Positions 1 to 7,872 of a stretch of 64,000 nucleotides of DNA are shown here, one piece after another. A program made the translations under genes and the position numbers. The first letter of the stretch is position 1. The number at the start of each line of letters is the position of its first letter. The notes below the pieces were generated by a model. It made no database searches. It was not told the DNA's origin and worked only from the letters and a program-made list of their open reading frames with translations. Source of the stretch: a virus. The stretch lies in the IMG/VR virus record IMGVR_UViG_3300032431_000004, positions 1 through 64,000 of that record. The stretch is one strand, 5' to 3'.

Positions 1-244
1 TGCGGTGAACGTCTTGCAGCTCTGCAATTGATTGGTGTTTCCCTTTCAGGTTGTCCCACACATTGCGAATCGTGGTTGAATCAACGCCGTGCTTCCCTTG
101 CAAATACTTTTCGGTTTGAGCCAGTGTCTTGCTACCTTCTAACACCAGTACATGCATCTCATGCTCAATTTTGGAATACAACGCGGCGGTTGCGTCTAAG
201 AATGGGGCGAGATGGTCAGGTAACTTGGTGCAGTATGTAGGCAT
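1..244 (-). CDS. tnpB: TnpB-like (IS200/IS605 OrfB) nuclease, N-terminal part, runs off the window
   Basis: The reverse strand is open from an ATG at 242-244 to the window edge (81 codons), so only the N-terminus is present. The protein begins MPTYCTKLPDHLAPFLDATA and has a helical segment with Phe-Leu-Asp-Ala and Tyr-Ser-Lys-Ile-Glu, a Tyr-Leu-Gln motif and an Asn-Leu-Lys-Gly-Lys motif. This layout resembles the N-terminal region of cyanobacterial OrfB/TnpB proteins, RNA-guided nucleases of IS605-type elements. The catalytic RuvC part lies outside the window, so activity cannot be judged. A small ribbon-helix-helix gene diverges from it. Call by resemblance, moderately sure. Confidence 0.6.
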   Translation of the reverse strand, partial: MPTYCTKLPDHLAPFLDATAALYSKIEHEMHVLVLEGSKTLAQTEKYLQGKHGVDSTTIRNVWDNLKGKHQSIAELQDVHR

Positions 245-264
245 ATATCTATGATAGCATATAT
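243..264. promoter_or_regulatory. palindromic operator candidate between tnpB and the RHH gene
   Basis: ATATAT-CTATGATAG-CATATAT is a nearly symmetric AT-rich palindrome that overlaps the tnpB start codon and lies just upstream of the divergent RHH gene. Ribbon-helix-helix proteins commonly bind such short palindromes next to their own genes. Binding is an inference. Confidence 0.35.
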
Positions 265-286
265 GTGTGGTCAATGTGTGGACAAA

Positions 287-436
287 ATGAAAGGGAAGCT
301 GAATTTAAGGATTGAAGTTTCTAGGCTTGAGAAGTTACATAGAGTAGCAGAAGATCGTAAGAAGACGATGACTCAGTTGATTCAAGATTGGATAGATCAG
401 CTACCTAGTCCTGAAAAAGTCCCTGAAATAGTTTGA
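287..436 (+). CDS. small ribbon-helix-helix (CopG-like) protein
   Basis: 49 residues from the ATG at 287; two earlier in-frame ATGs (251, 263) fall in the AT-rich palindrome and are less likely. The sequence starts MKGKLNLRIEVSRLEKLHRV, with a beta strand (LNLRIEV) followed by two helices and a Thr-Gln-Leu-Ile turn, the usual RHH plan. It faces the tnpB fragment and probably regulates that element. Only a weak GGA precedes the start. The DNA-binding role is from the family; the target is inferred. Confidence 0.5.
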   Translation: MKGKLNLRIEVSRLEKLHRVAEDRKKTMTQLIQDWIDQLPSPEKVPEIV

Positions 437-553
437 GATCTTACCCGCTTATTAGCGGTGCTGCACGTATCCGATCGCCCATAAGAACGAGATTCGTTTA
501 GCGGCTCCGCTAGTCAGCAATCAGGAACACCGCCAGCGCTGAGGTTGGATGGG
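437..553. other. short non-coding stretch with two small hairpins (possible insertion-element end)
   Basis: No convincing gene. It holds CCGCT-TATT-AGCGG at 445-458 and AGCGG-CT-CCGCT at about 500-511. IS200/IS605 elements carry small subterminal hairpins, so this may be the end of the tnpB element, but the boundary cannot be placed without an empty-site comparison. Confidence 0.25.
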
Positions 554-582
554 GCGATCTGCAAGCAGCGCTTCGCTATCGG
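554..582 (+). repeat. HIP1-type short interspersed repeat, copy 1
   Basis: A 29-bp unit GCGATCTGCAAGCAGCGCTT followed by CGCTATCGG. Near-identical copies are at 33350-33378 and 46572-46600, with shorter relatives at 34951-34972 and 23501-23520. It can fold on GCAGCGCT and has HIP1-like ends. Confidence 0.6.
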
Positions 583-585
583 CAT

Positions 586-834
586 TTAGCCACTAAATGG
601 TTTTGAGCCGATCGCCGCTGCAAGATGCGTTTTTATTTCAGAGGATATCAAGCCGTATAGCCTAACTGACTCTACGCCTCCAGGGAAGCTGCGATCAATA
701 GCCCCCGTTACCTGCTCAGTTGAATAGCCCTCTTTGATAGCTGCCTTGCAGATGGACTCTATGAGTGCGAGCATTGCCAGCTCAACGCTGACAGTTTCAA
801 CAATCTTTGTAGCGATATCGTTTGGGTCACTCAT
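586..834 (-). CDS. hypothetical protein coupled to the XRE repressor
   Basis: 82 residues. The ATG at 832-834 is chosen because GGAGG lies nine bases upstream and because it overlaps the stop of the upstream repressor gene by 8 nt (ATGAGTGA). The protein is mostly helical (Glu-Leu-Ala-Met-Leu-Ala-Leu-Ile then Ser-Ile-Cys-Lys-Ala-Ala) with no family I recognise. Translational coupling to the HTH gene suggests a partner or modulator of the repressor; that is inference. Confidence 0.6.
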   Translation of the reverse strand: MSDPNDIATKIVETVSVELAMLALIESICKAAIKEGYSTEQVTGAIDRSFPGGVESVRLYGLISSEIKTHLAAAIGSKPFSG

Positions 835-1045
835 GGCGATCGCCCTCCTGCAAATAAAACATTTCCCCAAGCTCAACTTTAAAGAACCGACAGACGGTTT
901 CAGCCGTTCCATTATCCAGGCGGCTGAACTTGTTGTGGTACAGTCTCCCGACAATCGTAGGGCTTAGTCCAGTCCTGCCAGCTACCTGCTGCTGCGTTAG
1001 TCGCTGCGCAGCCATTAGATCTTTAATTCTGCATTTCATTGCCAT
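827..1045 (-). CDS. XRE-family helix-turn-helix regulator (Cro/CI-like)
   Basis: 72 residues from the ATG at 1043-1045; a TTG at 1051 is an alternative. The helix-turn-helix is plain: RLTQQQVAGRTGLSPTIVGR at about residues 14-33, followed by a Leu-Asp-Asn-Gly turn and a helix ending in the Phe-Lys-Val-Glu-Leu-Gly-Glu-Met-Phe pattern typical of the XRE superfamily. It is leftward and faces a strong rightward promoter across an operator-like inverted repeat, the arrangement of a phage immunity switch. No protease or oligomerisation domain is present, so it is a short Cro-like regulator rather than a full CI protein. Confidence 0.8.
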   Translation of the reverse strand: MAMKCRIKDLMAAQRLTQQQVAGRTGLSPTIVGRLYHNKFSRLDNGTAETVCRFFKVELGEMFYLQEGDRHE

Positions 1046-1064
1046 ACCCAAGCTCTATAAGTAC

Positions 1065-1093
1065 ACGTTATTACTTTACTCAACATCTGTCAA
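1065..1093 (-). promoter_or_regulatory. candidate leftward promoter for the repressor operon
   Basis: On the minus strand TTGACA (1093-1088) is followed after 17 bases by TAACGT (1070-1065). The -35 is consensus and the -10 is weak. It points to the XRE gene and lies beside the operator repeat. Confidence 0.45.
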
Positions 1094-1097
1094 CACA

Positions 1098-1127
1098 TAG
1101 CTGTTAGCATTAATGTATTGACAGCTA
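1098..1127. promoter_or_regulatory. inverted-repeat operator in the divergent switch region
   Basis: TAGCTGT (1098-1104) and ACAGCTA (1121-1127) form a 7-bp inverted repeat spanning 16 bases. A second pair, CTGTCAA (1087-1093) and TTGACAG (1118-1124), interleaves with it. Both overlap the -35 regions of the two divergent promoters, where a repressor would block transcription. Confidence 0.5.
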
Positions 1128-1146
1128 GCTAGTAACAGGCTATAAC
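1118..1146 (+). promoter_or_regulatory. strong rightward sigma-70 type early promoter
   Basis: TTGACA (1118-1123), exactly 17 bases, then TATAAC (1141-1146). It is one of the best consensus promoters seen in the window. It reads into the long early operon and overlaps the operator repeat, so it is the likely early promoter under repressor control. Confidence 0.7.
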
Positions 1147-1178
1147 TATAAGAGACAGGCAAGCACCACTGAGATTTC

Positions 1179-1307
1179 ATGAGACACCTGACCGTTCTAC
1201 TAATCGTCCTTCTAGCAGCATTACCCGCGATCGCCAACAGCGGAACTTCCTACGAGCCACCTGTAGAAGGTGGGCCAGCCGCAAGCCAAGGGAGCGGCAC
1301 CCGATAG
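1179..1307 (+). CDS. small peptide with signal-peptide-like N-terminus
   Basis: 42 codons starting MRHLTVLLIVLLAALPAIAN. A short basic start, a hydrophobic core of about 12 residues and an Ala-x-Ala-like end look like an export signal, followed by a Gly/Pro/Ser-rich tail. It is the first frame after the early promoter. There is no clear ribosome binding site, so it may be a leader peptide or spurious. Confidence 0.4.
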   Translation: MRHLTVLLIVLLAALPAIANSGTSYEPPVEGGPAASQGSGTR

Positions 1308-1353
1308 ACTTCTCTACTCAGTTCGGTTCACCAATTACCTAAAAGCAAAAAGC

Positions 1354-1485
1354 ATGTCAGACGCAACCGTTAAGCCAATCATTCCAGTCGTAAAAAGTCA
1401 GTCAGTGGTGATCAATCACCGCCCTGAAGCCAGTCTTGCTAACCGCCCCGCACCTACACGGGTTGCTGGCTTCAGTATCGACTAG
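1354..1485 (+). CDS. small hypothetical protein
   Basis: 43 residues from the ATG at 1354 (MSDATVKPIIP...). No recognised motif; no clear ribosome binding site. An upstream extension to 1270 is possible. Kept because it sits in register within the early operon. Confidence 0.35.
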   Translation: MSDATVKPIIPVVKSQSVVINHRPEASLANRPAPTRVAGFSID

Positions 1486-1548
1486 GTTTCAAGTCACAGG
1501 GCGGCTTCATACGCTGCCCTAAAACGATCGCAAACACAGAAAAATAAA

Positions 1549-1803
1549 ATGCCAGTAACACAAGAAAACAGAAAAACAATTACCCTCTCAGGCAACTACT
1601 GGAGACAGCTAGTAGAAGCAGGAATGCCAGCGCAGGGAAATGAGTCTGAGGCGACGGCACAAGCGATCGCACGCTGGGACTCTGAACACGTCCCATTGAA
1701 CCCCCTACAGCAGGCATTGGTAGAGGCATGGCGATCGCAGGTCATCGCAGCTGGCCTATGGCGGACGGGACTAGGCGGATACAACAATACGGGAGCGACA
1801 TGA
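1549..1803 (+). CDS. hypothetical early protein
   Basis: 84 residues starting MPVTQENRKTITLSGNYWRQ. No family recognised. Its stop overlaps the next start by 4 nt (ATGA), so the two are probably translationally coupled. Confidence 0.5.
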   Translation: MPVTQENRKTITLSGNYWRQLVEAGMPAQGNESEATAQAIARWDSEHVPLNPLQQALVEAWRSQVIAAGLWRTGLGGYNNTGAT

Positions 1804-2075
1804 TCACACAAGAAAAGAACCACCTACTCAGCCCCGGCAGCCCGCAGGTGGTAAACGCTAAAGCAATGCAGTCTAGAAGGGCGATCGTTAAAGCTGGGGA
1901 AGGCGAACGAGCGATCGCCCTCTACCGAAAAGTAGTCAGCGGAGAACGGCTACTCGTTAATTACGTTGCCAGCCATCTGAGCTTTGAGGTGATGGACGTA
2001 AACATCCGTGATGGGCTTTGCTTATCTAATGACTGGGCGTTCATCTGTAGCTGGCAAGAAAATTGCCCCTTCTAA
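1800..2075 (+). CDS. hypothetical early protein
   Basis: 91 residues; the ATG at 1800 overlaps the upstream stop (ATGA), which decides the start over an earlier in-frame ATG at 1728. The sequence contains Val-Val-Ser-Gly-Glu-Arg and ends with Trp/Cys-rich residues (WAFICSWQENCPF). No domain recognised. Confidence 0.5.
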   Translation: MITQEKNHLLSPGSPQVVNAKAMQSRRAIVKAGEGERAIALYRKVVSGERLLVNYVASHLSFEVMDVNIRDGLCLSNDWAFICSWQENCPF

Positions 2076-2125
2076 TTCCACCCCGCTCTACCGGGCAAAA
2101 AGCGATCACACCCACAAAAGGAAAG

Positions 2126-2557
2126 ATGATGGAACCTACTTTAAGCAGCTTTGAGCAACGGATTAAAGACTCTGTAGACGCGCACAGCGCGGAGGCAGAA
2201 CGCAAGTCAATGATCCGTGAGGCTCAAGCGTTAGTCAAACGGCTGGATGCGTTAAAGGCAGATGACATTGACCTCAAAGACTTCGCTAGTCGCGCTGCTG
2301 AGAGCCTAGACAGGGTTGTAGAGCAGATGGAAGCGATCGCGCTCGCCACTAAGCCGCCCACAGAGTTTGAGTGGGACAAGAATTACTCCTTTGACGTTAT
2401 GAGCGGAGGCTGCGTGCTCACATCCGTAACGGTTAACCCGTTCTGTGACACGCGATTGTGCAAGGCTGAGTGGGCAGATGTCAGAAGAAAAGAGTATCTT
2501 TTGCAGGCGATCGCACGCAAGAAGTTTGTAGAGTCTATTTCAATTGAGCCTGCGTAA
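2126..2557 (+). CDS. hypothetical early protein with coiled-coil N-terminus
   Basis: 143 residues from ATG 2126 (MMEPTLSSFEQ); an AAAGGAAAG binding site precedes the start. Residues 10-75 are a charged heptad-like helix (Arg-Glu-Ala-Gln-Ala-Leu-Val-Lys-Arg-Leu); the C-terminal half carries two cysteines and a basic patch. No family recognised. It lies directly before the SSB-like gene. Confidence 0.6.
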   Translation: MMEPTLSSFEQRIKDSVDAHSAEAERKSMIREAQALVKRLDALKADDIDLKDFASRAAESLDRVVEQMEAIALATKPPTEFEWDKNYSFDVMSGGCVLTSVTVNPFCDTRLCKAEWADVRRKEYLLQAIARKKFVESISIEPA

Positions 2558-2661
2558 GGCACCGTTTCCTTGCCATTCCCTATGGTAAATTGATCGGGAG
2601 GGATGCGACTCACACAACGCATAAAGTCAAAATCAACCAAATTAAAACAGGACAAGCAGAC

Positions 2662-3681
2662 ATGCTAGCTTACGTCTACAATCTCGATGCTTTCCCCCAC
2701 ATCACAATGAAAGAGCTTCCATCAGGCAGAAGCTTGATCGGCAAAAAAATTCTTTCTGAGTCAGAATTTCAGCAGTTTGAGGCGCTTATCGCCTATCTCC
2801 CACCCACGGAGACGCTGAACACCCAGGAAGTTTTGCTAGTCATGGCAGACTCCAACGGAGTTCTAGAGCGCGTCTACGCGCCTGCTCTGTTTGCCACAGA
2901 AGAAGGTAGCATCATCCTGCGTGTTGGCTCTAATACTTGGCCTGTTACGCAGGAACCGGGCAAATTCAGCGTTGGCAGCCTGACTGGCTACCTGAATGTG
3001 GAAATGAAAGAAAACCTCAAAGAAGAGCAATACATGCTCGTTTCTGTCAACTTCTCCGATGATGCTGATACTGCCAGCTTCAGCATTGGGGTTCGACTTT
3101 CCCAAGAATCGGAGTTGACTCAGGTGCAGCTGCAAAAGCTATTCGCCAAAGGTGGATCGATTGTCCCTCACCTGATGGTTGCTGGCACCGGTGGCACCGG
3201 TGGCGATGTTGGGAAGATGCATGAGCTAGGCGTCGGGGAATACGCGCTCACAGATATTGAGCAAGTAGAAATCGCTGGCAAGCCTGCCAAAGATGGCAAG
3301 CCTGAAGAGCAGCCCCGGACTAGCTGGATTTTGGAACTGGAGACAGGCGATCGCGTCTGGGCAAAGGGTACTATCATCCGGCTGCTCAAGGACGACAGCA
3401 GCAGCAGCTGGATCAAAACCTGTGTGAGGCTGGCTAAAGCAACGGTTGAGGACACGAAGACTGGCTTCAAGCTCAGTCTTGCCACCCCACACACTTTGAA
3501 AATCTCAAACATTGTTGAGATGACCAGGGGCTTTTCAGTCACTTGTCAGATTGTTGAGCGTGCGCCACTCGGAGTTCCTGTACTGCCTAGTGTTGGCGTA
3601 GCCGCGATCGCGCCCGTAGTGCCTCAAAGGCAACTGGTAGGCAACACCCCTTCTGGCAGTTTTGAGGACATTCCCTTTTAA
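2662..3681 (+). CDS. SSB-like protein with acidic C-terminal tip (replication)
   Basis: 339 residues from the ATG at 2662 (AGGACA upstream); an upstream TTG extension is unlikely. The body is beta-rich with repeated hydrophobic strands and a Gly-Thr-Gly-Gly-Thr-Gly-Gly linker near residue 180. The last residues are SGSFEDIPF, the acidic-aromatic tip by which bacterial single-stranded-DNA-binding proteins recruit helicases and primases. I do not recognise a standard OB-fold family, and at 339 residues it is about twice the usual SSB length. Position immediately upstream of three helicase genes supports a role in coating single-stranded DNA. The tail is seen; the DNA-binding role is inferred. 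Confidence 0.6.
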   Translation: MLAYVYNLDAFPHITMKELPSGRSLIGKKILSESEFQQFEALIAYLPPTETLNTQEVLLVMADSNGVLERVYAPALFATEEGSIILRVGSNTWPVTQEPGKFSVGSLTGYLNVEMKENLKEEQYMLVSVNFSDDADTASFSIGVRLSQESELTQVQLQKLFAKGGSIVPHLMVAGTGGTGGDVGKMHELGVGEYALTDIEQVEIAGKPAKDGKPEEQPRTSWILELETGDRVWAKGTIIRLLKDDSSSSWIKTCVRLAKATVEDTKTGFKLSLATPHTLKISNIVEMTRGFSVTCQIVERAPLGVPVLPSVGVAAIAPVVPQRQLVGNTPSGSFEDIPF

Positions 3682-3695
3682 TTGAGTCAAAAAAA

Positions 3696-3725
3696 ATGGA
3701 GTAGAGATTGGCGTCTCTACTCCAT
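3696..3725. terminator. perfect 12-bp hairpin between SSB-like and helicase genes
   Basis: ATGGAGTAGAGA (3696-3707), loop TTGGCG, TCTCTACTCCAT (3714-3725). A run of A precedes it on the plus strand, so it is a full intrinsic terminator only for the minus strand. On the plus strand it lacks a U tract and may attenuate or protect the mRNA, lowering helicase output relative to the SSB-like protein. Confidence 0.55.
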
Positions 3726-3756
3726 AATCAACTGCAACCAAAAAGCGAGAACTAAT

Positions 3757-5118
3757 ATGCTTCAGACTGACGACCCTACCAGCGGGAATGTCCTGCGACC
3801 AAATTTCAGAAACTCTAATACAGAAATCTTACCAGGTTTTACGCCCAACACGCAGCAATCGGAAGCGATCGCACGCATTGGCGATTTTTTGGCAGGCAGC
3901 GATCGCCTGTACCTGCTTTTCGGTTACGCAGGTACAGGGAAAACCACAACGATTCAGGCAGCCGTTAGTGGACTGAGGGCTAAAGGAGACAGCAGGCGAA
4001 TCGTCTTCACTGCCTTCAGTAATAAGGCAACCAAGGTTTTACAGCGGATGGTTGACCGCTGGCAGCTAAACATTGAGTGCATTACAGTTTGCAAGTTGCT
4101 GGGATTGAAACCCCAGATCGACGAGTCCACCGGCAGGCAAATTTTCAAACCAGACTACGGTGTTGAAAATGCATTCAGCCAATTCGACCTAGTGGTAATT
4201 GATGAATGCTCCATGCTCAACGAAGAGATTTGGCAGCTCGTCACTGATGAACTGGGAACGCTATTCAGGGAGCGAGAAACACAAGTCGTCTGCATGGGTG
4301 ACCCAGCTCAGCTGCCGCCCGTCAATGAAGCGCAGTCCCCATGTTTCGGATCCGTGCTTGAGCAGTTTCAGCTTACAGAGGTTGTCCGGTACGGAGGCGC
4401 GATCGCCCTTTTGGCTGAGCAAGTGCGGCTGAATCTCGACACGCCTGGGCTGGTAGACATGGAGACTGACATGACAAGCGATCGCACAGAGGGCGTCTGC
4501 GTCGGGACTCCAGCCCAGTGGGAAAGTATGCTAGTTCAGGCATTCACCTCTGAGAAGGCGAAGCAAAACCCTGATTATGTTCGGGCGCTTTGCTATACGA
4601 ATCGTCGAGTGGATGCGGTTAACGCAGCGATCCGCTGTGCGCTCTATGGTAAGGACGCTTCTCGGTTCGTGACGGGCGAGCGGCTGGTAGCTGATTCTCC
4701 CTACATGGTAAAGAACTCAGTTTTGCTGGCAACATCGGCAGAGTGTGAAGTTCTAGAAGTCAGAGCAGGCCGGTCTGATGGCTGGAATATTTGGAGTTTG
4801 AGGGCAATCAGCGATAGTGAAGACCAAAAAATCGTTATTGTCGAGATATTGCATGAGTCAGAGTTTGAACGATTCGAAAAAACCTGCGGAGATCTGGCTA
4901 AATCGAAAAACTGGAAAGGCTTCTGGGATCTAAAGCAGCGATTTGGGCAGCTAAAATATTCCTACTGTTTGACAGTCCACAAAGCCCAAGGTTCCACCTT
5001 CGAAAACGTCTTCGCAGATGTCAATAACCTCCTGACTAACCGAACAGTCCGTGAACGTAATCAGCTGCTCTACGTGGCTGCTACACGAGCCTCCAAGCGT
5101 TTATTTCTAAGCTGCTAG
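3757..5118 (+). CDS. SF1B helicase (RecD/Dda-like)
   Basis: 453 residues from ATG 3757; the TTG 75 bases upstream lies before the hairpin and is not preferred. Helicase motifs in order: Walker A GYAGTGKTT at 56-64, Walker B VIDECS at 147-152, motif III GDPAQLPPV at 181-189, motif V TVHKAQGSTFENV at about 406-418, motif VI LLYVAATRAS at about 437-446. This is the superfamily 1B pattern of T4 Dda and RecD2, 5'-3' translocating DNA helicases. It lacks RecD partner domains and is close to Dda in size. A role at the phage replication fork with the upstream SSB-like protein is likely. Confidence 0.88.
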   Translation: MLQTDDPTSGNVLRPNFRNSNTEILPGFTPNTQQSEAIARIGDFLAGSDRLYLLFGYAGTGKTTTIQAAVSGLRAKGDSRRIVFTAFSNKATKVLQRMVDRWQLNIECITVCKLLGLKPQIDESTGRQIFKPDYGVENAFSQFDLVVIDECSMLNEEIWQLVTDELGTLFRERETQVVCMGDPAQLPPVNEAQSPCFGSVLEQFQLTEVVRYGGAIALLAEQVRLNLDTPGLVDMETDMTSDRTEGVCVGTPAQWESMLVQAFTSEKAKQNPDYVRALCYTNRRVDAVNAAIRCALYGKDASRFVTGERLVADSPYMVKNSVLLATSAECEVLEVRAGRSDGWNIWSLRAISDSEDQKIVIVEILHESEFERFEKTCGDLAKSKNWKGFWDLKQRFGQLKYSYCLTVHKAQGSTFENVFADVNNLLTNRTVRERNQLLYVAATRASKRLFLSC

Positions 5119-5154
5119 ACTTTCTTGCTTCCGAAAACCTTACTGAGTTTGCTC

Positions 5155-7872
5155 ATGACCTGGCTATCTTCTTCAAAAAATAATCCTTGCCCAGTTTGCG
5201 CCCGCACCAAAGACGCTGACTGCGGATGGACTACCGACCTACGGATGGTACTCTGCCACACCCGCGCCAACACTTCAAGCGCGATCGCACAGCCAGCCGA
5301 TCGAGTAGGTAGTTACACTTTCACAGGAAAGATCGAAAATAACGGATTTTGCGATCGCGCTATCTATTGTTTAAAAGATGACTGGGTAAAGCCAGCACGG
5401 CAGGTGAGTAGCAAGCCCACCTATTACAGCTATCCCAGCGCCGGGGCTTCACCGCTAGCCCGTGTAGCAAGGTTGGACACTGCCACAGGTAAGAAGATCT
5501 GGCAGGAATATTGGGACGGTACGGGCTGGCAAAAAGGCTTGCCTGACGAGATAAAGGCTCAAATTCATCTATACCGGATTGACAATCCAATCAATCAAAA
5601 AGCGATCGCCCGTGGGCTGCCACTGAGGATTGTTGAGGGTGAAAAGACTGCTGACGCCCTGCTAGAAATTGGGATGGCCGCCACTACCTCCATCGGTGGC
5701 GCTGGCAAGTGGCGTCACTATGGCGGGGCGCACGGCAACTACTCAGCAGACCTTGATGGCGCTGTACTTGTTTTGTGCCCCGATCGCGATCGCGCTGGGG
5801 TAGAACACTGTCAGGACATCGCTTCTGATTACTACTCCTGTAAATGGTTGTACGCCGCCCCTGATAGCCCTAGCTGGCGCTGTTATCAGATCGGCACTGG
5901 CTATGACCTTGCTGATTGGATTGACGACCTCAAGGCTAGCGGGCTGAGTGCTGATGAGGTTTATAACACCATTTCTGGAGCTACTGAATCATCTGCTAGA
6001 GATTTTGAAGTCAACTTCACTGAGGCTGAAGAGGGTAAAAAGTCATCTGTCAACGTGACTGGCAGCAACGCTGTTGACAGCCAAAGCTCAGGTGCGGTAA
6101 GCATCATAGATACTTTGGCAGCTGTCACTGACATTCTGGGAAGAGCGGCTGCTGACTGGCAGGAAACAAACTGGCTCGCTGAGCTAGAAGCTAAGTCGCA
6201 GATAAAAGGGAAGGCATTCTGGCAAATGGTCAGCCAGAAAAAAGCACAGATTGATGACGTGCTACCAGAAGATGTCAGCAGGCTGGAGAAGCTGATTGAC
6301 TGGAGCCAGTCGGAGCTTAACTGGTCGGATGTGCTGCCAGACTTAGCCCCATTCTTGATCCACGATGCGCAAACATTAGGCATTGACCCTGTGTCTATTT
6401 GGCAGTATCTATTGCCTGCGGTGCTGTCTCTAGCGGGTAAAAAGGCAGAGCTTGATTTGGGCACTCACAAGATTCCTAGCATCGCCTGGACATGCACTGT
6501 AGCTGAATCAGGCACAGGCAAAACCCGCGCTGAAAAGCTGGTTATTGAGCCGCTGAAGAAGTTGCAGGAGCAAGAACACAAACGCTTTAAGCTTGACACT
6601 GAAGCCTATGCGATCGCGCTTAAGGCTGGCGACGATGCTTCTAAGCCGGAGCCAGAAAAGAAATTGCTATTCCAAGTTGCTACCATCCAAGCTGTAATGT
6701 GCAGACTAGCTGAGCAGGGTGACAACGGCACCCTATGGTCTAGGGATGAAATCGCTGGATTGTTTAAATCCCTGAATCAGTTTTCAGGTGGTAAAGACTC
6801 AGAGGGGCTGGAATGTTTGTTAGACCTGTGGGATGGCTCATCCATCCAAACTGATCGGGTCAATGCTGAGGATTCGTACTTTATCCCATCTACTCGAATG
6901 TCTATTAGTGGAGGTATTCAGCCTGGTATCTACCGACGCATCTTTAAAGATCCTGACGATGCTCAAGGTATGGCAGCGAGATTTTTGTTTGCAATCCCCA
7001 AAGAAGGGACAGCCAAAAGATCTAGGGGGAAGCAACTTCTCCCTATGATTTTGCCGCCGCTGTATCAGTCGATCGCTGATGCTGACTTTGGTGAAATTCG
7101 CCCTACTGATGCCGCTGCCGACATGTACGATGACGCCTATGAATATTACGGCAACGAAGCTAGGAAGTGCCAACACGCAGGCATCCGCGCATGGTTGCGT
7201 AAACTCTCAGCTCAAGTTGGTCGGATTGCTCTGGGACTGCACATTATTGAATGTGCCTTCAACGAAACCAAGCGTGCCGATGTGCTGACTGTTGAAACGA
7301 TGGAACGGGCGATCGCATTTGCCAATTACTACCGGGCGTCGTTTGAGTGGCTACAGGAGAATGCTGCTGAGAGCGCTGACATCAGTAGTATTCTTACCCG
7401 TATTTGGGACAAGGGACTAACAGAGAACGGAATCACCCCTAGAGATGCCTATCGTGCCAACAGAGCGCTGTCAGAGAAGGCAAGGGAGATGAATCGCACG
7501 GCAGCCGCCTACACCATTGACTTGTTCACTCGACTGGTTGAACTAGGTCGGGGGCGAATTGAACGCAACGGTAGGCATATCCGCTTCTACTCAATCCCAG
7601 CTAGCAATACTAAGAATGCCGCGACGGTGTGCCACGAGGCTGAAATCATTGCTCAGAGCGAACCGCAGCTGTCGCCAGTGCTGCTGCCAGTCATGTTGAC
7701 AAACGCAAATAATGGTAATGGCAACGGCAAAGCTAAGGGATTTCAATCCTCAGTAAAAAGCTCAAAGCCAGATCCGCAGGCCGCGATCGCACAACTTCTA
7801 GCAGCTCGTAGAAACCCCGTCCCTGTAGCTGCTGCCGTCCCTGCCGAAACTTCAGAGAGGTACGGATTCTAA
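5155..7872 (+). CDS. primase-helicase: zinc finger, TOPRIM and DUF3987-like ATPase
   Basis: 905 residues from ATG 5155. A zinc-binding segment (CPVC at 12-15, later Cys and Leu-Cys-His near 32-35) resembles DnaG-type fingers. A TOPRIM domain follows, with IVEGEK near 159-164 and LCPDRDRAG near 207-215. A second half carries a Walker A (ESGTGKTR near 451-458) in a DUF3987-type ATPase context. The fusion is typical of phage and plasmid primase-helicases that open and prime the origin. The C-terminal 60 residues are low-complexity Asn/Gly/Pro. The next gene starts in the stop codon (TAATG). Confidence 0.82.
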   Translation: MTWLSSSKNNPCPVCARTKDADCGWTTDLRMVLCHTRANTSSAIAQPADRVGSYTFTGKIENNGFCDRAIYCLKDDWVKPARQVSSKPTYYSYPSAGASPLARVARLDTATGKKIWQEYWDGTGWQKGLPDEIKAQIHLYRIDNPINQKAIARGLPLRIVEGEKTADALLEIGMAATTSIGGAGKWRHYGGAHGNYSADLDGAVLVLCPDRDRAGVEHCQDIASDYYSCKWLYAAPDSPSWRCYQIGTGYDLADWIDDLKASGLSADEVYNTISGATESSARDFEVNFTEAEEGKKSSVNVTGSNAVDSQSSGAVSIIDTLAAVTDILGRAAADWQETNWLAELEAKSQIKGKAFWQMVSQKKAQIDDVLPEDVSRLEKLIDWSQSELNWSDVLPDLAPFLIHDAQTLGIDPVSIWQYLLPAVLSLAGKKAELDLGTHKIPSIAWTCTVAESGTGKTRAEKLVIEPLKKLQEQEHKRFKLDTEAYAIALKAGDDASKPEPEKKLLFQVATIQAVMCRLAEQGDNGTLWSRDEIAGLFKSLNQFSGGKDSEGLECLLDLWDGSSIQTDRVNAEDSYFIPSTRMSISGGIQPGIYRRIFKDPDDAQGMAARFLFAIPKEGTAKRSRGKQLLPMILPPLYQSIADADFGEIRPTDAAADMYDDAYEYYGNEARKCQHAGIRAWLRKLSAQVGRIALGLHIIECAFNETKRADVLTVETMERAIAFANYYRASFEWLQENAAESADISSILTRIWDKGLTENGITPRDAYRANRALSEKAREMNRTAAAYTIDLFTRLVELGRGRIERNGRHIRFYSIPASNTKNAATVCHEAEIIAQSEPQLSPVLLPVMLTNANNGNGNGKAKGFQSSVKSSKPDPQAAIAQLLAARRNPVPVAAAVPAETSERYGF

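Noticed and set aside
28-240. Open frame on the plus strand across the tnpB start
   Set aside because: The opposite strand encodes a recognisable OrfB/TnpB N-terminus over the same bases; the plus frame has no motif or ribosome site.
734-967. Rightward hydrophobic frame opposite the repressor operon
   Set aside because: It is antisense to two well-supported overlapping genes with a good ribosome binding site between them.
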